Positions 34,867-46,990 of a stretch of 64,000 nucleotides of DNA are shown piece after piece. The DNA comes from Simmondsia chinensis. Taxonomy: Eukaryota > Streptophyta > Magnoliopsida > Caryophyllales > Simmondsiaceae. Numbering within the stretch: position 1 is the stretch's first letter; each line of letters begins with the position of its first letter. Position numbers and translations under genes: made by a program. The notes under the pieces are model-generated. The model had not been told where the DNA came from and did no database searches. It saw nothing but the letters and a program-made list of their open reading frames with translations. Where the stretch lies: positions 36,706,750 to 36,770,749 of the forward strand of contig JAGTTD010000005.1 in assembly GCA_018398585.1 (NCBI GenBank). The letters are read 5' to 3'.

Positions 34867-37279
34867 ATGGCACACAACTCTTCATCATCCTCTGGAGCCG
34901 GTCGTGCTAGTTCTAGCTCTTCTCGGCCACCCAGAATCACTAAAAGAACTAGAATTGTCTTACTTGATACTGAAGAACGAGCTTTTATACAACCAGACCC
35001 AACATCCCCATATACTGATAGCATAGATTATGACTTTTTACAACAACAAGATTATTATGAGTCAGGTGGTGGTGGGGTTGGAGACTCACAAACTGATGAG
35101 GAACCCACTCCCACCACTGAAGCCCAGCCTGAAACTAGTACCGGTGCTAGTAGGCGTACAACTAGTGGGGTATGGATGCACTTTACCCTTAATAAGATAA
35201 CTAATAAAGCAACTTGTAAATTATGTGACCCACCTAAGATTTTTAGTCATCAACCTGGTAATGGGACGGGCACATTAAATAGACATATACTTAGATGTCA
35301 CCCCGAGCAATACCTAGAAAAGAGCCAATAACGTTTAGTACAGCAAGTGACCGGTGCACTTGCTAATTTTAGGTTCTCTCAAGATAGCAATCGAAGGGGG
35401 CTAGCAAAATATATAATTTTGAATGAAAGGCCTTTTAATACCGGCGAAGACCCAAATTTCGTCAACTACCTCCAACGAAATGTGAACCCCGCCATTGTGA
35501 GGATTCCTTGAAACACCGTAAAGCGGGACGCTTTTACGTTGTACCACGGGATGAAAACTGGGGTCTTCGCACATTTTGCGACCAACACGAGCATGTTCTC
35601 GTTGACGTCGGACGTATGGACATCGAAACCCATCCAACCTTATATGTGCATAACGGTACATTGGACCGATGAATCCTTCATCATGCAAAAGCGGATAATT
35701 CATTTTGGAATTTTAGATTGCCCCCACAAAGCAGAGAAGACCCAAATTTCGTCAACTACCTCCAACGAAATGTGAACCCCGCCATTGTGAGGATTCCTCG
35801 GAACACCGTAAAGCGGGACGCTTTTACGTTGTACCACGGGATGAAAACTGGGGTCTTCGCACATTTTGCGACCAACACGAGCATGTTCTCGTTGATGTCG
35901 GACATATGGACGTCGAAACCCGGCCAACCTTATATGTGCATAACGGCGCATTGGACCGATGAATCCTTCATCATGCAAAAGCGGATAATTCATTTTGGAA
36001 TTTTATATTGCCCCCACAATGCCAAGGTAATTACGGGTGTGATTATGTCGGCAGTCCGCGACTGGGGCATAGAGCGACGTATCTTCAGTATTACGTTTGA
36101 CAATGCTACTAATAACACTGCAGCCGTTACACATTTAATTAGGCAAATGAGACCCATGTTAGGTGGGAAGTGTTTCTATATTCGTTGTGTTTGTCACATT
36201 TTGCATTTAATGGTAACGGATGGTTTAGATCTTATAAAAACATTCCTTATCACCTTAAGATCGGTAATAATATCTGTAAAATCATCCAGCACTAGAAAAA
36301 GAAAATTTAGAAATTTATGTATGTTGCATAACATAGAATATAAACAATTCAAATTAGACTCCCAAAATAGGTGGTCGCCTACGGCAAAAATGTTAGAGCG
36401 CTTTCTACCATACAAAGACGTTCTAATGGAATACGCCCAGGAATATCATGCGGAATGGAGCGATTACAACCTGGCCGGTATAAATTGGGAGACAATAGAT
36501 CAAATTTGTAACTTTTTTAGCATGTTTAAAGAGGCAACAACATTTTTTTCGGGTTGCTACTATCTGAACATGCCTCAAGCAATATCAAGATTGCTTGATA
36601 TTGTCAATTGGATGGCGGGTAATGAATCCAACCCCGTTTTGTTCGCATCGATTCAGGCAATGAAAGAAAAGTTTGCCAAATATTATTTTGAACTACCTCT
36701 TACATACTGCTTTGCAACTATTTTAGACCCTTGCTGTAAACGCTCGGGTTTCAACTTGTTTTGCCAACATTTTTTTACGTATTTGAATCCTACTCTTAAT
36801 ATCGACACTTTCATTGCCGATGTCGATAACGGCTTGCATAGTTTATTTCTCAATATTCCCGTCGATTAGCGTCCAATAATCATAGTACTGCTGCAGTAGG
36901 GTCTTCCACATCTAGTGGAAGTAGTTTACACACGTCATATTCGGGGAAGCTGTTGGAGCAATTTACGCCCACAGCAGCCCCCACATCATGTAACGAGTTA
37001 GATTATTATTTACGGACACCGATGGTCCATATTTTCGGGCCGCCGGCCAACCCGAATTTTGACCTGTTACAATGGTGGAACACAAACCAAACTCAGTATC
37101 CCGTGCTTTCCACCATGGCACGTGATATACTAAGTTGTCCGGTGTCTTCAGTAGCATCGGAGTGTGCTTTCAGTCTTGGTGGCAGGTTGCTTGGAACAAA
37201 GAGGGCGAAGCTATCGCCGTCAAGCTTGGAGATGTCCGTGTGCTTGAAGGATTGGCTGCTAGCAGAGGCAAGAGATTAA
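34867..37279 (+). pseudogene. hAT-family transposase (BED zinc finger, RICESLEEPER-like), inactivated
   Basis: The start MAHNSSSSSGAG leads into a BED zinc finger (SGVWMHFTLN, CKLC, then H and H in LNRHILRCH) by about residue 140. A stop follows at 35329. The catalytic region reads on through NFVNYLQRNVNPA, VWTSKP, YMCITVHWTDES, ITFDNATNN and RCVCHILHLMV. Next come a stop at 36867 and a shift, and the C-terminal hAT dimerisation motif CPVSSVASECAFSLGGRLL with the LSPSSLEMSVCLKDWL ending at 37279. A 290-bp tandem duplication (35446-35735, 35736-36025) throws the frame out because 290 is not a multiple of three. The protein would cut and paste its own element; this copy cannot. Confidence 0.9.
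35446..36025 (+). repeat. 290-bp tandem duplication inside the hAT transposase
   Basis: Two direct copies begin gaagacccaaatttcgtcaa at 35446 and 35736. They differ at about nine positions by eye (about 3 percent). The second copy carries the frame onward into the catalytic domain; the first carries an extra stop (ccttga for cctcgg). Confidence 0.95.
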
Positions 37280-37409
37280 CAGAGAATGAAGCTGGATTCA
37301 TCGAGCGATGAAGAAGACGACATTACAACCTATACCTCAAATGATGGCCTAGATACCCCCAAAGGCGACTGATATCAACACTTTTGTATGTCAATTATTT
37401 ACTTTTGAA

Positions 37410-37730
37410 TATTGACGTCAAAAGACGACCGCACCCCCCATATGCCTCAAAAGACGACCGCACCCCCATATGTTGTAGTTGTACTTATATTTGTTACGTT
37501 ATTTATGTACCATTATTTTTTTTTGATAAGATATTTTTCATTACTTATTGTGTATTTTATTTTATTATATATATTTAATGTATATTTAGCATTATTAGTG
37601 CTTGAAAAAAAATATATTTATATCTCATATTATTTATCAATAAATTACAATAATTTTAGTACAAAACGACTTTGTATTATAGCTCTTTTTTTCCCTTTAG
37701 TACAAAAACGACTTTAGTACAAAAAACCGG
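37410..37730. other. 3' part of the hAT element
   Basis: A phrase of 28 bases beginning caaaagacgaccgcaccccc is duplicated at 37412 and 37448. The rest is AT-rich with no frame. Confidence 0.5.
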
Positions 37731-37879
37731 GCCCAGACCCGGCCCGGACAGGCCCGCCCACACTGTAGCGGGCCCGGGCCTGACCCTCGAGGCCCCCGGG
37801 CCGGGCCTGGCCGGGCCAGGCCAGGTTCCCAGATGGGCCTCGGCCAGGCATGGCCCGCTACAGTGTGACAAAAGGTTCC

Positions 37880-38088
37880 AAAGATTGTGGGCCGAATTAA
37901 CTTAAACCAAGGCCCAGCACGTTACCCCAAAAACCAATTTCGGCCCAGGCCCAATAACCCATCTCTCTCCTCCCTCGTATAAAACCCTAACCGCCCCCCA
38001 AATCCAGTCACCATATATATACACCGTAACCTTTCTTCTCTACATTTTCAACCAGAGCCGCTGGAGCTAGGGTTTCTGCAATCACGAA
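37880..38088 (+). promoter_or_regulatory. RPL37 promoter: site II, TATA and telo-box motifs
   Basis: TGGGCY-type (site II) motifs lie at 37888-37893 and, on the other strand, at 37911-37916, 37942-37947 and 37948-37953. A TATA-like tataaaa is at 37978-37984, overlapping a telo-box aaaccctaa (37982-37990). A second telo-box in reverse (tagggttt) is at 38068-38075, in the leader. Site II plus telo-box is the known signature of plant ribosomal protein promoters, read by TCP factors and a telobox-binding factor. The hAT end is only 14 bases upstream of this block. Confidence 0.75.
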
Positions 38089-39559
<1,471 letters not shown>

Positions 39560-40854
39560 GGTTTAGGCGTTGAGTTATCTTTTGCATTTCTTCATATTCA
39601 GTTTACTTTTCATTAATTGTGAGGAATTGGGTTTACTTTAAAGTCAGTATCAGATGATTCAACTTTGTACTATCAATGAGATGCATTTGCGTTACTTGGT
39701 ATTTTACTGCAAATGCTGCAACATTTCCGTTACATGTTAGTGCACTAGTAATACCTTTGAGCATGGCTGTATTTAGGGTGCGTAGATGAGCTGGAACCTT
39801 ATAGATCTTCAAGCTGAGCATTACTCATTTAGAGTCATTAATCCTCAAGGTTTTCTCTTTCAGGCTCGTTATCAACTCATTTAACATCTTGAGATGTTAT
39901 CCTTGAGTTTTATTATCTGCTTATTATACTTTGATTAAACTCCAGCAGCAGTTTTGTGTGCTTCAGTAGCTGAGATGTTATTGCAAGATTCAAGAGAGAG
40001 AGGAATGCGAACAGGTAATCTGAATGTCAATTGTTAATGCCCTTGGGATTTGGTCAGTGGATTTGTTGATAGTCTTGAAAATGTAAATCATTGAGTACCA
40101 TATAAGATCTTCCATCATCGGTTCCTCATCATGGGCTGATTTCAGTTGATAGATTTGATCCTCAGTGATGATTCCTAACCCATTCAATAGGCAGTTTGAG
40201 TTTTGGTTGACACCTTTCTTAAAACCTCTCGTATTATAAGAGTATGACATTGACATGACGCATTTGCTGGCCATAATTCTGATTAGTGGTTATACTTGGG
40301 ATTGACCATTCTTCTCGTGTCGGGCAATTATGGAGCCTAGGTTGTATTGTTGTCGAATGATATGGCCTAACTCTGGTTTATTAGGGGGAGGAATGTATCT
40401 TCGTTGAAGACAGGCCATGTCACTGTAATTAGACTGATTTTGAGCGAATGAAATGTTGATATTGGTGGCACAAATTGTACATTGGACCTTGCTTTAGTAG
40501 CATATTTGAAGATATTGGATCTAACTTCTAGGAGAGCGGCTTACTAGAGTCAATGGATTGCACAATATAAAATTAGCTTTGTCGACGCACAGAGGGTATG
40601 TGGGATTCCTAGAATATTCTTTGATCCAGAAATTCCAATTACTCTCGCTACTTGGATATGTGTACATGGATTACGATTACGAGAGGAAAGAGATTATGTT
40701 TTCGCTTGAAGAACTACTTTTTGGATATTGTGAATGATATGAGTAAAAGGCACACACCCATAGGGTTGCCTGCTATGATGTATATAGAAAGTGTAACCGG
40801 TTGTTACCATAACATTGTCATAAGGATTGGTCTAGATTATATTTGAGATGGTGG
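39560..40854. other. Downstream of RPL37: 3' UTR then unassigned sequence
   Basis: The first few hundred bases are likely RPL37 3' UTR. The remainder has mixed composition. A minus-strand frame at 40274-39990 encodes 94 residues with RFKKGVNQN-like basic wording but no recognised domain, and it may be transposon debris. Confidence 0.4.
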
Positions 40855-41358
40855 AAGCGATCAACAGAGAGCCTTTTGGCAAAGATGCCAGCAACTTGCT
40901 GGGTGTTTGGTATATATTGAACCTAGATATCACTCTTTAGTACTTTCTCCGGGCTGTGGTGTTGTCAGTGCTAACAAGTTTGGTAAATCATGAAAGAAAT
41001 GGGTTTGTACGTGGTAGAGATATTTGTCATAGAATATTTTCTAGAATAATAGCAAACCTAGTCATCTTATAGCGGATTTGGAGACTCTAACTTGCTTCTT
41101 GGACCTCCAAGAGATGAGTTTAGGCCCAAGAAAGAGAATATTTCCATGGGTGGGTCAACGATTGTCAAGACAACTAGTCCAATTTATGTTTGTAGAAGCA
41201 TCTATATGATCCAAGAAGGATACTGAGGCAATGCTATTAAGTATACATAAATTGAAAAACAAGGTTAATAGATATTGGGTCGAGTATAGGAGCTCCGAGC
41301 AGTGATACACGCTGCTGATACCTTTGCACTCCCTCTCGCTCTCTCGCTCTCCCCCCCT

Positions 41359-41389
<31 letters not shown>

Positions 41390-42330
41390 TGTTGCTCCCT
41401 AGATGAATTACTCTATGTATGTTTGTGTGTGCGTACTTGTTTGCCTTTACCTTTTGCCATGAATGCGTTGCCAGATTGGGGGTCCTCGGAAACAGTCTCT
41501 CGTCAGGGTCTCACCCTGATGAGGTAAGGCTGCGTACATCCTGCCCCTCCCAGACCCTGCGCAAGCGGGAGCCATTGAGGCACTGGATATGTTGTTGTTG
41601 GGTCGAGTCATTGTCGGGTATTGACAAGCCCTAACAACACACATGTACTCATTGGGTCAACAAGTAATTCCCTTTCACTAAGAAAGGGGTGTACTCGGGC
41701 TGGGAAAGTGGCTTTAAGTGGAGTTTTGATTTTTGTGCTTGGTTATTAGATCAATCGCATATTTTGTTGATGGAGAAATAAACGTCAGGGTTTGGCTTTG
41801 ATGCGAAGGAAATATGGGAGGGATCTTGGGTTCTTCATGGCAAGATGAGAAGAAAGATTACCTATGAAAGTACGAATCATGGTTGGGTTTTTTCTAGGAG
41901 GATGATGTCTTCTACGTAAAGGAGGCACAAATAGGCCATGTGTTAAACAGTGTATAAAGAGAGAAGGGTTGACTCCACTTCTTGTGAACCCGTGATTATA
42001 AAGGAACGTATCGAACGGGGACTTCTACTTGAGGTCATAGGAAGCCTTTTCACGAGTGATGCACATGGTCGGGATATTTGGTATTGTGGTGGATACATGT
42101 AGAACCTCCTTTAGTAGCTCATGTAGGAAAGCATTTTTAACGTCTAGGGCGAGCCAAGGATTGGTAACGACGCATTACGGGACATATCTAACAGTGTTCG
42201 GTTTTGCTATAGGACTAAAGTTTCACGATAGCCAAGACCCTCGAGTTCCAAAAAAATTGAGATGGGGCTTGCCTATCTCCATTTTTGTGTATGTATATGA
42301 ATGAGTATGACCTTAATGGGGTTTTCTAGG
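40855..42330 (-). pseudogene. Degraded copia pol (RNase H and reverse transcriptase), interrupted by a SINE
   Basis: The region aligns by eye with element 2 read on the same strand. The text at 40875-40965 parallels 18830-18910, with tgccagcaacttgctgggtg against tgtccgcaacttgacgacag. The text at 41075-41140 parallels 19100-19165 (ttggagac...cttgcttctt, then aagaga). The text at 42045-42140 parallels 19865-19950 (gtcgggatatttggtattgt; aggaaagcatttttaacgtc). It therefore holds the RNase H and reverse transcriptase regions of a related copia element with no open frames and no LTRs seen. SINE copy J is inserted at 41286-41599. Confidence 0.8.
41286..41599 (+). mobile_element. SINE with a non-5S head, copy J
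   Basis: The flanks gggtcgagt (41277-41285 and 41600-41608) are a perfect duplication, and the interrupted copia text reads on across it. The 314-bp insert has the shared tail (ggtcctcggaaacag, ggctgcgtacatcc, then gttgttgtt). Its head of about 190 bases is unlike 5S rRNA and contains a (CT)n run (41325-41395) and the phrase gcagtgatacacgctgctg. Confidence 0.8.
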
Positions 42331-42449
42331 AATGGTAGTAGGAGTTAAATTCATTATATGTTCATCCAACCCGTCTCGCTTATAATGCTTGTGCATTTAA
42401 AAAGTGGATTTTAAATTGAAGGAAACTTATGACTTGGGTGTCTTGAAGT

Positions 42450-42545
42450 TTAGATATTTATCACTTAAGCATCTTATGTCGAAATTTGATGAATTTTTGT
42501 GAGAATCGGACTAATTTTATACAAAAGATGCTAATATGATATATA
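42450..42545. repeat. MITE family D, truncated copy 4
   Basis: Only the left portion is present (tttatcacttaagcatctta, then gagaatcggactaatttt), ending in a TA repeat. Confidence 0.5.
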
Positions 42546-42555
42546 TATATATATA

Positions 42556-42956
42556 TAAAGGTGGCATTTTTACGAGAGGGGTGAAAGCATGAGGGCGAAT
42601 CCCGGCCCTCCATTGTAATGGATGGCTAATATTTGTTGAATATTAAAAAAATAATAATTTACGACCAAGACTTGTTGGGGGGAAAAAAAAACAATTTCCT
42701 TCCTTTACCCATTCTTTCTTTTTGTCCTATGAAAGGGTATGGCCTGTAAATTATTATTATTTTTTTAATGTTCTACAAATCTTGACCATCCATTATAATG
42801 GAAGGCTAAGATTCGCCCTTCTCACCCTCTCATAAGAATGCCGCCCTGTATATAAATTGTTGTTTTTTTTTAATTGTTTAGCAAATATTAGCCGTCCATT
42901 ACAATGGAGAGCCAGAATTCGCCCCTCTCACCTTCTTATAAAAACGCGACCCTATA
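42556..42956. mobile_element. MITE with three inverted/direct terminal units
   Basis: One forward unit (ggtggcatttttacgagagg at about 42560) is followed by two reverse units ending near 42850 and 42955 (complements of gggcggcattcttatgagag and gggtcgcgtttttataagaa). Each unit carries a ccattgtaatggatggct-type phrase. This suggests one complete MITE plus a second right end. Flanking TA repeats hide any duplication. Confidence 0.6.
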
Positions 42957-43140
42957 TATATATATAAGTTGTGCGGATGTTTTTTGCAAAAAATTTATAT
43001 CATAAAGCTAAGTATTGTTATAGCATTATTTTACTATACATATGAATACTAATTTGCATAATTACTATTTGTTCTTGAAATATAATGCTTCTAGGTTTGG
43101 TTTGAATATCTCTTCCACTTTATGAATTTGGATATACATA

Positions 43141-43144
<4 letters not shown>

Positions 43145-43172
<28 letters not shown>
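43145..43172. repeat. (TA)n microsatellite
   Basis: About 13 TA units in a row. Confidence 0.95.
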
Positions 43173-43174
<2 letters not shown>

Positions 43175-43928
43175 TATGGGTCAGGTCGTTTTGGATTGGT
43201 TCTAAGTAGAATGACTAATGCTAGGTTGTAAATCTTTATAGTTGAGGCTTAAGCTTTGCAATGTACATGCTAGTTAGGATGAAATGGCAAGAGGGTGCAA
43301 ATTGATATGCTCATGATCTCCATTGTGATTATAGGAGATTCTTATGCGTGATTTTATTAGATTAATCAATTTTTTAAATGTAATGCAACCATAGAGCTAG
43401 TTGATAGATGATTTGTGTGTTTGAAGTAACTTATTATTGAATATGTCTTTGTTGGTTTCGTGATCTACACGCCAATTGTAATTTTTTTGGTCTTAGTGGT
43501 ACGATTCAAATCATCAAAAGAAGGTGTTTATTTGAAAAGGCACAAAAGGTGCTTCCTACAATGATATTTGAAGAATAAATTAAAGTTATGGTCGAAGATT
43601 ATGATGCCAAACAAAGCATTACAAACGTAAATGTGTTAAGACGGATGTTTCAAATTATCCTACATGATCAACCGTAAACCATGGCAACCAAGCTTATTTT
43701 CTGAGGTTGATTAGATCATCTTTTCTTGGAATAAAATATTCGTCAAATTTTATATATTCATTTAATCTTTTCACCATTCGGGCTTTTTTCTTTTTTTTTT
43801 CATTTTTTATTTCTATATGTTTAATGATTGCACAAAAATGTGTTGAAGTAAAACAACTATATTACTAATTCAGCATATGGAGAATAATGTTGTAATTTCT
43901 TTTGTCTTAATGGTACGAGCATGTATAC
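43173..43928. other. Intergenic, nothing recognised
   Basis: Mixed AT-rich sequence without a supported gene or repeat. Confidence 0.5.
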
Positions 43929-44046
43929 GAGGGGTCCTCGAAAACAGCCTTTCTTTAGAGGTAGGATCTTGTAGGGGTAAGGTTGTATATATTTCGTCCC
44001 GCTAAACCCTATCTTAGCGGGAGTCTTTTTGGCACTGAGTTTGTTG
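43929..44046 (+). mobile_element. SINE tail without 5S head, copy K
   Basis: It starts ggggtcctcgaaaacagcct and includes ggttgtatatatttcgtccc and ttagcgggagtc, the decayed tail of the family. It ends near tttgttgcg. Confidence 0.6.
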
Positions 44047-44245
44047 CGATATAGGAGGCATGCATGTTCTTTACAATTGCATGATTTTAACCATGCTTAC
44101 TTCATGTGGCAAGTTCATGATGTTTTTTAGGACTGGATAATTTAGAATGACCAAGTCCATTCATCGATGGGTAATATGTGATACTCCTCTACATTAGTTG
44201 TGCATCGCACATGAAAATAAGGCTAGTTATTTCTATGGTTCTGTG

Positions 44246-44687
44246 TAGGTTGTATTCGAGTTAAGTTGCACTCGAACTCACCAAGCTTGAGGCTTGCCTC
44301 ATTTGCATTAAGTGCGGCTTAAGTTAGGCTTGAAGTTCGCTGAGCTCAGAACTCATCAAAGACTAGAGCTCGGCTTGAAGTTCAACAAGCTCGAATCTTC
44401 AAGCTCAAACTCTGACTCATCAAAGATTAGACCTTGGCTCGGCTCGGTTGAGCAAGGACTTAGATCGTCAAGCTTCGTACTAAGCTTCTCATAGTTAGGT
44501 TAAGTTCAATCTAGGCTCATTTAAGCTTTGGCTTTGTTCAATTAGGCTCGAACTTGCCTACGTCGGGCATATTTAAGCTAATATACTGCATTAAGATAGG
44601 TTTGTGCAAGCTCGGGCTTAGCAAGTTTAAAACAAGTCGAGGCTTTTGAGCTTTATGACGAGCTGGCTTGACTCATTTACAGCCTCC
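44246..44687. mobile_element. Non-autonomous hAT element with GAGCC repeats, worn
   Basis: The left end taggttgtattcgag and the complement of the right end (gaggctgtaaatgagtcaag) are inverted. The body repeats gctcg, gagct and aagctt phrases. The 8-bp flanks agree at only about 4 positions. Confidence 0.5.
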
Positions 44688-44789
44688 GTTAAGTAATATT
44701 TCTGCCCACGAAAATAACCTGTTAATAATAATTTTTTTGATCAAGAAAGAATATGCTCTCATTACTTAAAAAAATTCTAAAAGAAATAA

Positions 44790-45635
44790 TTGACAAACTT
44801 AGTGAATTAATTTTTTAGTCCACAGGTTTGGGTGAAATAATATTTTAATTCAACCATTATTAAATTTTTTACAAAAATTTATAAAATGACTAAAATACTT
44901 TTATTAAAAATTAGTTTACACTAAATAAAAAAAATAAATAAATAAAAATTTTGAAGTTCCAGCCGTTCCACCCGACGTCCACCTACTATTGTTGGCACAT
45001 CACCCACTAACACCCTGCCATTGCTTGCTGTCACAGGTTGCTCATCCCAGCAGCACCTTTGAAGGATGACATTCACCCCTTCGGCCATAGCCCACCCCTA
45101 TCCTCTCTCTCTCTCACACACACACACACCTTCCTCTCCCCCTTCCCTATTTCTCTCTTTCCTCTCCCGCTCAATCGTTGTCTCCCAAAAACTTAATCTA
45201 CCGCAACCTAAACACTATACCGTCGTCCGTCGAAGTTGACCCTAACTGCCAGACAATACCACCAACCACTAACCCCTCCCCCCCCCCCCAAAAAAAAAGA
45301 CAGAAAGAGAGAGAGGATGAGGGGTGAAAGACGGGTGGTGGTGAGTGGGGCGACGTGTGAAGGTTGGGTGGTGTTGTATTGGATAGGCGACGGTGGGTAG
45401 GTGGTGGGGTTGGGTGGCTGGGACTTAGAGATTTTTATTTTTTTTCTGTTTAATGTAAATAATATTTAGTAAAGGTGTTTTGTTCATTTTGTAAATTTTT
45501 GTGAAAGATTTAACGGCGATTGCATTAAAATACTATTTCGTCCAAACTTATAGACTAAAAAATTATTTCGCAAATTTGTCGACTAAAAAATTATTTCACC
45601 AAACGTTAGTCTACCAATATGTAATTTATCCAAAG
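44790..45635. mobile_element. Mutator-like element with long inverted repeats and a GC-rich core
   Basis: The arms share attttttagtc, then aaatactattt-type phrases, and ttgtaaatttttgtgaaaga against ttttacaaaaatttataaaa, for at least 110 bp each. The match continues weakly into cccagcc/ccacc text. The core (45000-45390) is unusually C/G-rich, with (CT)n, (CA)n and a C13 run, which might be captured genomic sequence. No transposase and no firm duplication were found. Confidence 0.5.
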
Positions 45636-46404
45636 AAATATTTTAAATGTAGAATTAAGATGGAAAATAGTTTCTAAATAAAATGAGATGGAGTTGAGAT
45701 GACAAGGGTTATTTAAGACTGCATGACCCTGTCTCAAAACTCATAATCTAAATACGAACTCAATGCCTCAAGGTCATTTCTTTTTTTTTTTTCCGATAAT
45801 TAACGATAGAGTCGCGATTCAAAACCATTCCTACTCTATAAGATTTTAAAATGAAGATACCACCTCAAAATTTAAATTTTAGCTACAAATATGCCTTCTC
45901 AAAACTGTCTCTATACAGACAATTTTGAGATGAGATGTGCCATCACAAAATTCCAAATCTAGAGGGAAAAACATCGTCTTAAATTGAAAAATGAGTTCGC
46001 AATAGGGTGTCATGTTTCTAATTTTGTGATTGATGCATCTATCTTAGACTCGTAAATAAATAATGTAGTTCCCATATTGAGATGATTTCTTATCCATCAT
46101 AAATTTGTCTCTAATTCATTTATAATTCTTTTTCTTTGTTCGCCATTATTATGTCGTTTCTAATCTACTTCAATTAGAGACAAAAATTGTCTCCAAAGGG
46201 TTGTTTTCAAGTAGTGATAATGGCTGAACTTTTTGGTTATGAACTTTTAACCTGATTTAAGCGAAAATTAAGTAGTGGGTTTGTCAGTGGTTCGTTTTTC
46301 GTAGGCACAATTTGTTCTTAATTGTGTGTTTATGACTGTAAATATTTTTGTGAATTATGTTTCAACTCTTATTATTTGACGGAAAAAGAGGAATAGAGCT
46401 TCCC
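45636..46404. other. Intergenic with a possible LINE tail
   Basis: No gene seen. The text tttttttttttccgataattaa at about 45780-45830 (minus strand: ttaattatcgg then poly(A)) resembles the 'cgctaatta' LINE tail. Confidence 0.35.
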
Positions 46405-46770
46405 CCAACAAAACATTTTGGTAAGGACACCTTGGAAATGCATCTGTTATGATTCTTCACGTAGTGACGGCCAAAGATGGTATTCTCAGAGCAATGAACT
46501 TGGGATATAACAGTATTCAGATATAATGTGATAATAAGATTGTCATTAATGCTCTTAACATGAAATTTCAAGCTCAAATTTAAAATATTGTCCAGGAGAT
46601 CTTAATAATTAGAAGCGTTAAAAGAAGTATCATATACAATTTTAGAGAAACGAACATGACTGCTAAGTAGGCAATAAGGTTTAGACATTATATCTGTTAT
46701 GTGGTCCAGTAGTCCTTGAAGTCTAATTCAGAACTTAACTCCATTGTGTTTGCTAATGTGTTATGGCACA
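46405..46770 (+). pseudogene. RNase H-like (RVT_3) domain relic of a LINE, second fragment
   Basis: The frame starting near 46470 reads AKDGILRAMNLGYNSIQI, stop, DNKIVINALNMKFQAQI, stop, then NIVQEILIIRSV and YNFRETNMTAK before a third stop. The wording and order match the plant RVT_3 domain, and the three in-frame stops show it is dead. Confidence 0.55.
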
Positions 46771-46904
46771 TGCTTTCTTAAGAGGCCTGTTTATCAACTT
46801 TTTCTTTTACTGTTGTGAAAATTAAAAGAAAATATTTAGTCAATATTTTTCTTTTGAAAAATAGTAATTTCCAGAGCAGTCGCATAGGCTTTTTGCACCA
46901 AACA

Positions 46905-46990
46905 TAGCTTGGTTTAGTGGTTCTAATCACCGGGGGCTAATGAAACCATATGAGATCGAATCCCACTAGTAATAACCTCCACCCTTGTCC
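46905..46990 (+). mobile_element. tRNA-derived SINE fragment
   Basis: The text tagcttggtttagtggttct, followed after a normal interval by gagatcgaatcccact, resembles boxes A and B of a tRNA. The two stems do not pair well enough for a functional tRNA. Confidence 0.4.

Larger units (their letters stand above)
34380..37866 (+). mobile_element. hAT transposon with broken transposase
   Basis: The left end reads TAGTGGTGGCCAACGGGCC, a typical hAT terminus, followed by many GGCCC/CGGGCC subterminal repeats. The right end region (37730-37866) is rich in the same repeats, including two cactgtagcgggcc motifs that invert against cactgtagtgggcc at 34436. The 8-bp flanks cacaaaag (34372-34379) and gacaaaag (37867-37874) match at 7 of 8, which would set the right end at 37866. 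However, the outermost bases there do not mirror the left terminus, so the right end may be rearranged. It is next to the RPL37 promoter. Confidence 0.8.

Noticed and set aside
35401..35993. Two minus-strand frames of about 100 residues in the hAT element
   Set aside because: They are antisense shadows of the duplicated transposase segment.
37677..37871. Proline/glycine-rich frames at the hAT right end
   Set aside because: They are translations of the GGCCC subterminal repeats, with no domain and no matching start context.
41325..41395. Serine/leucine-rich frame
   Set aside because: It is a (CT)n microsatellite in the head of SINE copy J.
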